Shown one piece after another: positions 18,474 through 28,100 of a DNA stretch of 64,000 bases. The translations under genes were made by a program, and so were the position numbers. Within the stretch, counting starts at the first letter, position 1. Each line of letters opens with the position of its first letter. The stretch spans positions 186,001-250,000 of the forward strand of contig JAOARQ010000002.1 in assembly GCA_025210455.1 (NCBI GenBank), written 5' to 3'. The stretch comes from Pelagimonas sp. (lineage in GTDB: Bacteria > Pseudomonadota > Alphaproteobacteria > Rhodobacterales > Rhodobacteraceae). Under the pieces are notes generated by a model. It was not told where the DNA came from, ran no database searches, and worked only from the letters and a program-made list of their open reading frames with translations.

Positions 18474-20084
18474 TTATGCCTCACCTTCGTCTTCAAGCGC
18501 GTCTTCGTCTTCCTCGGCTTCCAGCTCAGCAGGATCGACCCAGCCCAGCACGATGCGGGCGGTCATGACCATGTTCTGCGCTTCTTCCAGATCGACGCCG
18601 AATTTCTCCAGCAGACCGTCATCTTTGACACGCTGGCCATCGACGGTGGTCCAGCCACCCGCCAGCTCCCAGTCGGCGCAGGTTGCGAAATCTTCCAGCG
18701 ATTTCACACCATCTTCGGCCAGAGCTTCGATCATCTGCGGGGTCAGCCCCTCAAAGTTGATCAGGCTGTCCTCGACACCCAGCTCCTGCGCGCGTTCCAT
18801 GGCCTTGCGGGCCTGCTCTTCCAGATATTCGCGGGCGCGGGTCTGCAATTCGTTGGCGGTGTCTTCATCAACACCATCAATCACCAGCAGCTCGTCCACC
18901 TCGACATAGGCCACCTCTTCGAGGTTAGCGAACCCTTCGGACACCAGCAGCTGCGCAAAGAATTCGTCCAGATCCAGCGTGTCGACAAACAGCTTGGTGC
19001 GGATTTCGAATTCTTTCTGACGACGCTCTGATTCTTCGGCTTCGGTCATGATGTCGATATCCAGCGCAGTCAGCTGAGACGCCAGACGCACATTCTGACC
19101 ACGGCGACCAATCGCCAGACTCAGTTGCTCATCGGGTACAACCACTTCGATGCGCTCGGCTTCTTCATCCAGAACCACCTTGGACACTTCCGCAGGCTGC
19201 AGCGCGTTCACCAGGAAGGTCGGCACATCTTCATTCCATGGGATGATGTCGATCTTTTCACCCTGCAATTCGTTCACAACCGCCTGAACACGGCTGCCGC
19301 GCATACCCACACAGGCGCCAACCGGATCAATGCCACCATCATGCGAGATCACAGCGATCTTCGCGCGCGATCCGGGGTCACGGGCAACGGCCTTGATTTC
19401 GATGATGCCGTCATAGATTTCCGGCACTTCCATCTTGAACAGCTCAGCCATGAATTCCGGTGCGGTGCGCGACAGGAAGATCTGCGGGCCACGGGTTTCG
19501 CGGCGCACATCTTTCACAAAGCAGCGGATGCGGTCGCCGGGGCGATAGCTTTCGCGGCCAATCTTTTCATTGCGGCGCAGCATGGCTTCGCCAGCGCCCA
19601 CATCGACAATTACATTGCCATATTCTTCGCGCTTGACCTGACCATTGATGATGGTGCCGTTGCGATCCTTGAACTCTTCGTACTGACGATCCCGTTCTGC
19701 TTCGCGCACCTTCTGCAAGATCACCTGCTTGGCCGACTGCGCCGCGATCCGGCCCAGTTCCACCGGTGGCACCTCTTCCGAGAAGATGTCGCCAACCTGC
19801 GGGTTCGCCATATACTGCTTGGCGGTCTCAACGGTCATTTCCGCCTGATAGTTCTCAAGCTCTTCTTCTTCGACCACGGTGCGCACGCGGGTGAATGTCG
19901 CGCGGCCGGTCTTGCGGTCGATCGAGACCCGAATATCCATCTCCGAGCCGTAGCGCGACTTTGCAGCCCGTGCGAGGCTCTCTTCCATCGCTTCGACAAC
20001 CAGACCCGGGTCGATCATCTTCTCGCGCGCCACCGCTTCGGCGGTCTGCAGCAGCTCCAGCTGGTTTGCAGAGGTGATTGACAT
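18474..20084 (-). CDS. nusA: Transcription termination/antitermination factor NusA
   Basis: RNA-polymerase-binding protein of 536 residues. In order: N-terminal polymerase-binding domain (about 1-125), S1 domain (about 135-200), KH1 with GACVGMRGSRVQAVVNEL (about 240-257), KH2 with AIGRRGQNVRLASQLT (about 305-320), then two acidic helix-hairpin-helix repeats (about 350-500) and a very acidic tail. The C-terminal repeats are present as in other proteobacteria and unlike Bacillus. It begins 3 bp after rimP. NusA may act on its own leader, which carries a terminator hairpin upstream of rimP. Confidence 0.97.
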   Translation of the reverse strand: MSITSANQLELLQTAEAVAREKMIDPGLVVEAMEESLARAAKSRYGSEMDIRVSIDRKTGRATFTRVRTVVEEEELENYQAEMTVETAKQYMANPQVGDIFSEEVPPVELGRIAAQSAKQVILQKVREAERDRQYEEFKDRNGTIINGQVKREEYGNVIVDVGAGEAMLRRNEKIGRESYRPGDRIRCFVKDVRRETRGPQIFLSRTAPEFMAELFKMEVPEIYDGIIEIKAVARDPGSRAKIAVISHDGGIDPVGACVGMRGSRVQAVVNELQGEKIDIIPWNEDVPTFLVNALQPAEVSKVVLDEEAERIEVVVPDEQLSLAIGRRGQNVRLASQLTALDIDIMTEAEESERRQKEFEIRTKLFVDTLDLDEFFAQLLVSEGFANLEEVAYVEVDELLVIDGVDEDTANELQTRAREYLEEQARKAMERAQELGVEDSLINFEGLTPQMIEALAEDGVKSLEDFATCADWELAGGWTTVDGQRVKDDGLLEKFGVDLEEAQNMVMTARIVLGWVDPAELEAEEDEDALEDEGEA

Positions 20085-20087
20085 CTC

Positions 20088-20654
20088 TTACTCCTCCTGA
20101 GGCGCGTCGGCCTCGATCTCATCGAATTTGGTTTCGTCCACGGGCTGGGCCTTGCGGGCGCGCAGCATTTCCTTGACCAGGTCGTCGGTCATGACCAGCT
20201 TGGCATCGCCCAGCCATTCATATTTCAGACCAATGGTGCCTTCTTCGAGGTTCAGCAGAACCTCGCCATCCTCGACCCCGGCCAGCACGCCGCGAAAACG
20301 CTTGCGGCCATCAATCAGGTCCTGGGTTTCCAGCTTGGCCTCATAGCCTTCGTAGGTTTCAAAATCTTTCAACCGGGTCAGAGGCCGGTCGATACCGGGG
20401 CTGGAGACCTCAAGCACATAGGCGTCGAGAATCGGATCTTCCACGTCCAGAATGGCGCTGACGGCGGTCGAAACATCGGCGCATTCGTCCACTTCGATCC
20501 CACCCGCCGGGCGTTCCGCCATGATCTGCAGAGTGGGCGTATTGCCCCCCATCAGACGGATTCGCACCAGTTCAAAGCCCATGTCTTCGATCACTGGGCG
20601 GATGATCTCGGCCAGACGCTGGTCCATGCCGGTTTTGGCAATCAGGTCGGTCAT
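20088..20654 (-). CDS. rimP: Ribosome maturation factor RimP
   Basis: Protein of 188 residues needed for maturation of the 30S subunit. The N-terminal alpha/beta domain contains [11 protein letters not shown] (about 27-37), and the [14 protein letters not shown] segment (about 80-93) is diagnostic. An acidic C-terminal extension follows the SH3-like domain. It is the first gene of rimP-nusA-ylxR-infB. Its 5' leader of about 115 nt contains a terminator-like hairpin downstream of a good promoter. Confidence 0.95.
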   Translation of the reverse strand: MTDLIAKTGMDQRLAEIIRPVIEDMGFELVRIRLMGGNTPTLQIMAERPAGGIEVDECADVSTAVSAILDVEDPILDAYVLEVSSPGIDRPLTRLKDFETYEGYEAKLETQDLIDGRKRFRGVLAGVEDGEVLLNLEEGTIGLKYEWLGDAKLVMTDDLVKEMLRARKAQPVDETKFDEIEADAPQEE

Positions 20655-20694
20655 TTACATGCCTTTCAGGCGTTTTGCGGCGCTGACCCGTGAA

Positions 20695-20718
20695 CAAAAA
20701 AGCGGGCCAGCGGCCCGC
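20695..20718 (-). terminator. Leader terminator / possible attenuator upstream of rimP
   Basis: Stem GCGGGCC (20718-20712 on the minus strand) with GGCCCGC (20708-20702), loop of 3 nt, then TTTTTT (20701-20696). It lies between a strong promoter (20776-20804) and the rimP start (20654). It could end read-through from lysE, but its position inside the predicted rimP leader suggests attenuation. Confidence 0.7.
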
Positions 20719-20775
20719 GTCATCATCTTCGGTAGTGTGTTGGGTTTGGACCCCAGCGCACCGCTGTTGATCCGT

Positions 20776-20804
20776 GATATACGCCGCAGCGCCGCAAATT
20801 TCAA
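20776..20804 (-). promoter_or_regulatory. Sigma-70-like promoter of the rimP-nusA-infB operon
   Basis: On the minus strand TTGAAA (20804-20799), exactly 17 bp, then TATATC (20781-20776). Expected transcription start is near 20769, about 115 nt before the rimP ATG and upstream of the leader hairpin. Element match and spacing are good; activity is not shown. Confidence 0.65.
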
Positions 20805-20850
20805 GACCAAAGCGGAAAACCCTGCAAGGATCTGCTAGGGCCTGTTCACA

Positions 20851-21459
20851 CTAATCACTAAGCGCCAGCTTTGCCCCCAGAACACCAAAGGTCCCGGCGA
20901 AACTCCGCCTGATCCAGGCCATCACTGCCGGTCTGCGAATAATGTGATCGCGTGCAGCAGCGGCAAAAGCCCCGTAGATCACAAATACGGCAAAGGTCAT
21001 GCCCATGAAGACGCCCGCCAGCAAAACAAGCTGCGCGGTTGGATTTGTGGCTTCGGGGGCGACAAACTGGGGCAGAAACGCCAGAAAGAAAAGCGACAGC
21101 TTGGGGTTCAGAATATTGATCAGCATCGCTGACAAAGCGATCCTGCGGTAAGATCTGCGTGTTTGGTCAGCTTTCAGATCCAGTGTTCCCCCATCACGCA
21201 GAATGCTCCACGCCATGTAAAACAGATAGGCCACCCCAAGATATTTGATCACCGTAAAGGCAAGCGCGCTGGTGTGCAAAACCGCCGCTAGCCCGACAAT
21301 CGACGCGACAGCCGCCGGAAGAATACCCAGGGTACAGCCAAAAGCAGCCGCCACACTGGCGCGAAACCCGGCACCAAGCCCTGTCGCCAGTGTGAAAATC
21401 ACACCGGTTCCCGGCAAAAGCACCACCACCAAAGAGGTTAGTAAAAACTCAATCCCCAT
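20851..21459 (-). CDS. LysE/RhtB-family amino-acid exporter
   Basis: Inner-membrane protein of 202 residues with about six hydrophobic segments. The conserved N-terminal block has the LysE/RhtB form (VVLLPGTGVIFTLATGLGAG), and NILNPKLSLFFLAFLPQFV (about 114-132) is a clear family signature. These proteins export amino acids or homoserine lactone-like compounds; the substrate here cannot be told. The open frame extends to 21516, but the ATG at 21459 (MGIEFLL) follows AAGGAG at ideal distance and is chosen. The gene begins 10 bp after aroQ ends, so the two are probably co-transcribed. Confidence 0.87.
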   Translation of the reverse strand: MGIEFLLTSLVVVLLPGTGVIFTLATGLGAGFRASVAAAFGCTLGILPAAVASIVGLAAVLHTSALAFTVIKYLGVAYLFYMAWSILRDGGTLDLKADQTRRSYRRIALSAMLINILNPKLSLFFLAFLPQFVAPEATNPTAQLVLLAGVFMGMTFAVFVIYGAFAAAARDHIIRRPAVMAWIRRSFAGTFGVLGAKLALSD

Positions 21460-21469
21460 CTCTTTCTCC

Positions 21470-21898
21470 TTAAACCAATTGACAAATCCGGCGCACCCCG
21501 GCGGCATAGCCTTCAAGCCCCAATCCGGCGATCACCCCGTCAGCGCGCATCGACACATAGGAATGATGGCGAAAGGCTTCGCGTTTGTGCACCTGTGAAA
21601 TATGCACCTCCATCACCGGCCCTTCGAACGTGTGCAGCGCGTCCAGAATGGCAATTGAGGTATGGGTATAGGCGCCGGGGTTGATGACGATGCCGCAGGC
21701 CTCATGCCGGGCATCGTGGATCCAATCCACCAGCTGCCCTTCATTGTTGGACTGCATCAGTTTCACATCAAACCCATCGGCACAGACAGACCGGCACAGC
21801 GTTTCGACATCATCCAGCGTCTCAGACCCATAGATTTCAGGCTGACGCTTGCCCAGAAGATTCAGATTGGGACCGTTGAGGATATAGATGGTGTTCAT
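21470..21898 (-). CDS. aroQ: Type II 3-dehydroquinate dehydratase
   Basis: Enzyme of 142 residues for step three of the shikimate pathway. All family landmarks are present: [19 protein letters not shown] (about 6-24, with the catalytic Tyr), [13 protein letters not shown] (about 49-61), [12 protein letters not shown] (about 73-84) and [17 protein letters not shown] (about 97-113). The length is normal. It is upstream of, and probably co-transcribed with, the LysE-type exporter. Confidence 0.95.
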   Translation of the reverse strand: MNTIYILNGPNLNLLGKRQPEIYGSETLDDVETLCRSVCADGFDVKLMQSNNEGQLVDWIHDARHEACGIVINPGAYTHTSIAILDALHTFEGPVMEVHISQVHKREAFRHHSYVSMRADGVIAGLGLEGYAAGVRRICQLV

Positions 21899-22015
21899 GG
21901 CACTGCCCGCTGTCGTAATTTTGATGCGCAGCTTAGCCTTGCACCCGGCGCTTGCCTAGTGACCACGATCCCCGCTATGGCCTGTCTGAGAGATTTCGAC
22001 CTGTAAGGCCCCACC

Positions 22016-22492
22016 ATGATCACACTCATCGTCGCCCGCGCCCGCAATTCTGCCATTGGCAAAGACAATGATATCCCGTGGTTCGCGCCCGAAGATCTGG
22101 CGATGTTCAAACGCGAAACGCTGGGGGGGGCGATCATCATGGGGCGCAAGACCTGGGAAAGCCTGCCAGTCAAACCATTGAAAAGCCGACTGAATGTTGT
22201 GGTCTCGCGTGATCCGTCGCTGCATGACCATGTCAGCCCCTCGGTTCAGGGTGCCCTGGATCTGTGCCGCGCAGAGGGCTATCACCGTATTTATGGCATT
22301 GGCGGGCAATCCATCTATGCGGCGCTTTTGCCCTTCGCCCAGCGCCTGATGGTGACCGAAGTGGATCTGGAGATCCCTGACGCTGATGCCTTTTTCCCCA
22401 GCTTTGATGAAAACGACTGGTCAGAAGTCACCCGCTCTCCGCTGCGCGACGAAGGCCCAGCCTGTTATCTGCGCGAATTGATCCGTCGTTAA
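22016..22492 (+). CDS. folA: Dihydrofolate reductase
   Basis: Enzyme of 158 residues that reduces dihydrofolate with NADPH. Family motifs: IVARARNSAIGKDNDIPW (about 5-22), DLAMFKRETLGGAIIMGRKT (about 27-46) and the NADPH-binding YGIGGQSIYAALL (about 94-106). The usual partner thyA is not next to it. The stop codon overlaps the stop of the convergent sensor kinase by 4 bp (22489-22492), so neither gene has room for its own terminator at this junction. Confidence 0.95.
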   Translation: MITLIVARARNSAIGKDNDIPWFAPEDLAMFKRETLGGAIIMGRKTWESLPVKPLKSRLNVVVSRDPSLHDHVSPSVQGALDLCRAEGYHRIYGIGGQSIYAALLPFAQRLMVTEVDLEIPDADAFFPSFDENDWSEVTRSPLRDEGPACYLRELIRR

Positions 22493-25023
22493 GACGCCTT
22501 TCGATGCTCAAGCGCCTGAGGACGGTACTGATCCAGCTTGTCTGACAACGCAGCCTTGCGCAGCGGTTTGGTCATGTAATCCGTCAAACCCGCCTCAAGG
22601 ATGCCTTCTTTGTCCCCCTCCATCGCGTGGGCCGTGACCGCAATGATCGGCACGTTATACCCCCCGGATTCGATTTCACGAATTTTCTGGGTGGCCTGTT
22701 TGCCATCCATTCCGGGCATGGAAATATCCATAAAGATAATATCCGGCCTGCGCGTTTCATAAGCCTCAACCGCTTCAAACCCATTGTTGGCAAAGCGCAG
22801 ATCCACATCAAAACTAGCGGCCATTTTCTTGAACACCAACTGGTTGGTTTTGTTGTCTTCGGCCACCAGAATATCCAGCGTATCGGTATGAGGCAGCAGC
22901 GCAGCCTCTGGCTCGGCGGTTTCCTCATCCTGTTCAGGCGCGGTGGTTTGCCCCTGCGGGGCGATCGCCTCTAGGGCGTCAAACAGCTGCCGCCGCGGCG
23001 CAGGTTTTTGCAGCACAGCGCTTACCTCGGCCCCGGGCAGCGCATCCAGCTTGCCGGGGCTGTCGGATTGCAGGATCACAGGGACATCAATGCCTTTTTC
23101 ACGCAGTTTAAGCACCAGTTCCTGCCCGGTCATATCCGGCAGGTTCTGTTCAATAACAATCAGTTCCGGCATCGGCCCAACCCGATCCAGCGTATCCTGT
23201 CCGCTGGTGCAATAATCGGTCTGCAACCCAAGAATCGCCAATTGTTTAGACAGAACCATGCGGTTAGCGCTGTGATCATCCACAACCAGCACTGTCTTAA
23301 GATGCTGCGGGATCTTGGCGCTTTCGTAATGGATCGGCTCATCCGCTGGCAGAACAAAACGCATGCCAAAGCAACTGCCCTTGTCCACTTCGGATTCAAC
23401 CCAGATTTCACCGCCCATCAGTTCAACAAGCTTGCGCGAAATCGCCAGCCCTAAGCCGGTGCCTTCGAACTTGCGATTGCGTTCATCTTCAACCTGATTA
23501 AATTCGCCAAAAATGTGATCAATCTTTTCAGGCGGAATACCAATCCCGGTATCTTCAATCGAAATATGCAGCGCCGTTTGGCCATCTTCTTCGCAGACCC
23601 CCACAATGCGCATCATCACATAACCTTCATTGGTGAATTTGACCGCATTGCCCAGAATATTGGTCAGGATCTGGCGAATGCGCCCCACATCCCCAACAAA
23701 CCGGGTGGGCAGGAACATATCAAAATCAACCAAAAGCGCGACGTTCTTACCGCGCGCCGAAGGCTGCAGCAGCATCACCACCTCGTGGATTGTACGTTCC
23801 AGATCAAAGGGATCACTGTGCAGCTGCAATTTGTCTGCATCAATTTTTGAGTAATCCAGAATGTCGTTGATAATCACCAGCAACGCTTCACCCGAAGAAC
23901 GGATGGTTTCAACATAAAGCTGCTGTTCTTCGCTCAAACTGGTGTCCATCATCAGATCTGCCATGCCGACAACACCATTCATCGGTGTGCGAATCTCATG
24001 GGACATATTGGCCAGGAAGGCCGATTTGGCGCGGTTGGCTTCTTCAGCGCGGATCATTGCCTCTTGCAGGCGCACCTGATCTTTCTTGATGTCGGTGATA
24101 TCAATACGCAGACCAACACGGCCGCCATCGCTGGTTTCCCGCTCAAACACGCGCAGCCAGCGCCCGTCTTCCAGTTCCTGCTCCAGCTCTTTGTTGGCAT
24201 CGCGGTGTGCTTCCAACCGCTCTTCCAGCCATTCTTCTTCGCGCCCGACCGCTTCGGTATACTGGCCCTGGGTCAGACCATAGCGCAGGATGTCTTCGAA
24301 GGTTGCCCCGGTTTTCATCGCCGGTGCCGAGACCTTGTAGATCTCTTTGTATTTGCTGTTGGCCATCAGCAGGCGATCATCAGAATCATACATGACAAAG
24401 CCGTCAGGCAGTTCCTGCACAGCCGCCCACATGCGCATCAGGTTAGTGATATCCACCGCCAGAGACACCGTCCCGCCATTGGGCATCCGCCGATCACGCA
24501 TCTTGATGAAACGCCCATTATACAGGCGGATCGTCACCTCAGGCAAAGAAGCGCTGCCCCAGCGCTTGCACATACGATCCTGCCAGTTCTGAGGTGGCTC
24601 ACCCTGAAGATCGACAATGCCCTCTTCGGCCATAATGGCCATCACATCATGATATGAGGTGCCGGGACCAACCGTTTCCAAACCATCAAACACAGACAGG
24701 TAAGACGAATTTGCCAGCTCAATCCGGTGGTCGGGCCCGAACATGCAAAACCCATCCTGAATGGATTCAAGCGCCACCCAAAGCTGATCTGACACTTCTT
24801 CGAACTTGTTCGTTACCTCCCCAAGCTCTGTTTCCATCCGCGCATTTGCATCGCGGATTTCTTCAACCTCGGTTTTGGTCACCTTGATCTGCTGAGTCAG
24901 CTTCAGCGCATGCCGGCCCAGACGCCTGTTGGCCTCATACAGTTCCGCCTGTTTGAGCTCCAACAACCGTTCCGCCGCAAGCCGTGCGCGCCGTTCCTCG
25001 GCCAGACGTTTGGCCAAATCCAT
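22489..25023 (-). CDS. Hybrid sensor histidine kinase with two PAS and two receiver domains
   Basis: Cytoplasmic-looking hybrid kinase of 844 residues with no membrane segment. In order: N-terminal coiled coil (about 1-80), two PAS-like domains (about 85-195 and 200-312), dimerisation/H-box NMSHEIRTPMNG (phospho-His342), ATPase domain with N459, DTGIGIP (491-497) and GTGLGLA (521-527), receiver 1 (about 577-690) and receiver 2 (about 716-833). Receiver 1 has Glu625 where the phospho-Asp belongs, whereas receiver 2 keeps it (Asp766). The ATG at 25023 follows GGAGG and is preferred over the ORF start at 25077. The signal is unknown. No partner regulator is adjacent. Confidence 0.9.
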   Translation of the reverse strand: MDLAKRLAEERRARLAAERLLELKQAELYEANRRLGRHALKLTQQIKVTKTEVEEIRDANARMETELGEVTNKFEEVSDQLWVALESIQDGFCMFGPDHRIELANSSYLSVFDGLETVGPGTSYHDVMAIMAEEGIVDLQGEPPQNWQDRMCKRWGSASLPEVTIRLYNGRFIKMRDRRMPNGGTVSLAVDITNLMRMWAAVQELPDGFVMYDSDDRLLMANSKYKEIYKVSAPAMKTGATFEDILRYGLTQGQYTEAVGREEEWLEERLEAHRDANKELEQELEDGRWLRVFERETSDGGRVGLRIDITDIKKDQVRLQEAMIRAEEANRAKSAFLANMSHEIRTPMNGVVGMADLMMDTSLSEEQQLYVETIRSSGEALLVIINDILDYSKIDADKLQLHSDPFDLERTIHEVVMLLQPSARGKNVALLVDFDMFLPTRFVGDVGRIRQILTNILGNAVKFTNEGYVMMRIVGVCEEDGQTALHISIEDTGIGIPPEKIDHIFGEFNQVEDERNRKFEGTGLGLAISRKLVELMGGEIWVESEVDKGSCFGMRFVLPADEPIHYESAKIPQHLKTVLVVDDHSANRMVLSKQLAILGLQTDYCTSGQDTLDRVGPMPELIVIEQNLPDMTGQELVLKLREKGIDVPVILQSDSPGKLDALPGAEVSAVLQKPAPRRQLFDALEAIAPQGQTTAPEQDEETAEPEAALLPHTDTLDILVAEDNKTNQLVFKKMAASFDVDLRFANNGFEAVEAYETRRPDIIFMDISMPGMDGKQATQKIREIESGGYNVPIIAVTAHAMEGDKEGILEAGLTDYMTKPLRKAALSDKLDQYRPQALEHRKAS

Positions 25024-25148
25024 ACTCGTACCTCCAAAATCCCAAGGCACCTTTGCAAAGCGGATGTGAAAAAGCACTTAAGGTTCGAATCCTTGAAAGA
25101 TTGGTCTCAAAGGTGCAGCCTGTCTCTATTGATGACAGGAGCTTGACC

Positions 25149-28100
25149 ATGTTTCGATTTATCTCGGGAATTCTGGCTGTTTTTCTGACTGTTACCCCTG
25201 CTCTGGCAGAGGATAGCATTCCAAACAAGCGACTGATTTTCCTGCGAAACCTGGACTTCTACGGCTCTGATCTGCAGCCCCTGTTCGACACCACATTAAA
25301 GGCCTGCGAAAAACTGTGCCTCGACAACCCCGAGTGTCGAGGATTTACCTTTAATCAGAACAAAAACGCCTGTTTCCCCAAAAGCGCCGTATCACGCGGC
25401 GAACCTTTCGAAGGCGCGCTTTCTGCCCGGGTGGCTGACACCTCAACGCACATTCAGGCTTTGGCGCAAAAGCGTCGGGCAGATCTGACTTTCCTCTCAG
25501 AGCGTGATTTTCAAGAGGCCTTTCGCGAAGCCACAAGGCTGGGCCAGCGCCATGGCGGCGGGCAATGGACCGCACAGGAGCTGCTCGATACCGCCAGCGG
25601 CGCCCATTCGAATCTGAACTTTGCCAATGCCATCCATTGGACAGGGGCCGCGCTGGCGCAAAGCGATGATCCCCGTCATTGGTTGCAATATGCGCAATGG
25701 TCAGCGGATTACGCGAAAACCCTAAAAGGGAGCGAACGGCAGAAATACCGCAATCGCAGCCGTCTGGCGGCGATCAACACATATCTTCGCAGCACCCGCG
25801 ATGGCGAACGGGTCACAGCACTGTATCTGCTGGCGCGCGCGCTGGAATACGACGGACGCGGGCGGCAGATGATCCCGGCGCTCAGACTGGCCGAATCCCT
25901 GCAACCCCGTCCCGAAGTGGTAAGCCTGTTGGATAAAGCCATCGGCAAATACGGCTTCCGCATCGTAGAACATCAGGCTGAATCCGACAGCGCAGATCCT
26001 CGCCTGTGCGTGAATTTCTCAGAGCCGCTTTTGCGCGGTGGGGCGGATTACTCCCCTTATGTGCGCCTGCCTGATCCGAAACTGGCGGTTCAGGCCGAAG
26101 ATCAGCGCATTTGCATCAGCGGTGTACAGCACGGCCAGCGCTATACAGTGACGTTCCGCGCGGGGCTGCCGTCGCAGGCGGGGGATACGCTGATCAAAGA
26201 CGTGCCGATCACCGCCTATATGCGTGATCGCACCCCGTCCGTGTCCTTCCCCGGTCGCACCTATGTGCTGCCCCGCAGCGCTGACGCGGGTCTGCCGGTT
26301 GAGACCGTGAACACTGATACCTTGGATCTGACTCTGCGCCGCCTGAGTGATCGCAACCTCGTACGCGGGTTGCAGGATCGCTATGTTGGCCTGCCTTTGG
26401 GCCGCTATGACGCCGAATTCTTTGATCAATCCATGGGCGAAGTGATCTGGACCGGCACCGGGCAGGTCGAACGCCAGTTGAACACCGCCATGACAACCCG
26501 CCTGCCCATGGGCGAAGCGCTTGGCGATCTGGCACCGGGGATCTATGCGCTGACCGCCGCTGTGCCCAAGGGGCGTGATGATAATAAATCCCGCGCCACA
26601 CAGTGGTTTGTGCTGTCTGATATTGGCCTGACCACCCTTCAGGGCAATGACGGGCTGACGGTGTTCACCCGCGCCCTGTCCAGCGCCGAGGCCATGGAAG
26701 GGCTGGAAATCTCGCTTGTTGCGCGCTCAAACCGTGTGCTGGCAACCGCTTTGACCGATGCACAGGGGATGGCCCGGTTTGAACCGGGGTTGCTGCGCGG
26801 GCAGGACAGTGCTGCGCCCGCCCTGATCGTTGCCAAACAGGCGGATGAGGATCTGGCCTTTCTTTCCCTGACCGATCCGGCATTTGATCTGTCAGATCGT
26901 GGGGTTGCGGGCCGCGCACCAGCGGGCCCAATGGATGCCTTCCTGGCCACGGATCGCGGGGCCTATCGCGCGGGGGAAACCATCCATGCCACGGCCCTTT
27001 TGCGCGATGGCAAAGCGCACTCCATCCGGAATGTCCCGCTGACCGCCGTGCTTTGGCGGGCGGATGGGGTCGAATATTCGCGCCATATTTCTGATGGCGG
27101 CAAAGCCGGTGGCCATGTGTTTGACCTGCCCATAGATGCCTCTGCCCCGCGCGGCACGTGGCGGCTTGAGCTTTTCGCTGATCCCAAAGCGCAGCCTCTG
27201 GCCCAGACCACCCTACTGGTAGAAGACTTCCTGCCTGAACGCATTGATTTCGACATGGCTCTGCCAGACGCGCCCATCAATCCGCTGTCGCCCCCCGCGC
27301 TGGATCTGAACGCGCGCTACTTGTTTGGGGCCCCCGGCGCGGATCTGGCCATCGAAGGTGACCTGCGCCTGTCAACCACAAGCACCGTGCCCAACCTGCC
27401 CGGCTATCGTTTTGGCCGCCACAGTGACGCGCCTTCCACCCGGTATTACAGCTTTGATAGTGCCCGTACCGATGCCGCTGGCCGTGCAACCCTACCGCTG
27501 CCCCTGCGCGATATCACGGCGCAGGGCCGCCCAATGAAGGCCGAGATAACATTGCGACTGTCAGAACTGTCGGGCCGCCCGGTCGAGCGCCGTCTTGAAC
27601 GCCCGGTTGCCTCGACCTCGGCGATGATTGGCATCAAACCGGGGTTCGAAAGCAACCTGCCCGAAGGGGCCACCGCGCAGTTCGATCTGCTGGCGCTTGC
27701 GCCCGATCTGTCGCCCACTCCGATGCAGGTGACATGGCAGGTAAACCGCGTGCGCACCCGCTATCAGTGGTATCAGCAATACGGGCAGTGGAACTGGGAA
27801 CCGATCACCACCCGCGAAACCGTGGCCCGTGGCGAAGCCATGCTGGGCCAGAGCCCGACACAGGTCTCGGCGCAGGTGGATTGGGGCCAGTATGAGATCG
27901 TCGTCACCCGCAAAGATGGCAGCTATCTTGCCGCCTCTATGGGATTTGAGGCGGGCTGGTACGCCCCGGCCAATGCCGCCGACACCCCCGATATGCTGGA
28001 ACTGTCGCTGGATAAACCCGCCTATGCCCCCGGCGACACCGCCCGGCTGCGCATGGTGCCCCGTTATGCGGGCAAGGCGCTGGTGACCGTGCTGGCCGAC

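Noticed and set aside
24984-25148. N-terminal extension of the macroglobulin
   Set aside because: It overlaps the sensor-kinase start on the other strand, and a signal peptide with a good ribosome-binding site begins at 25149.
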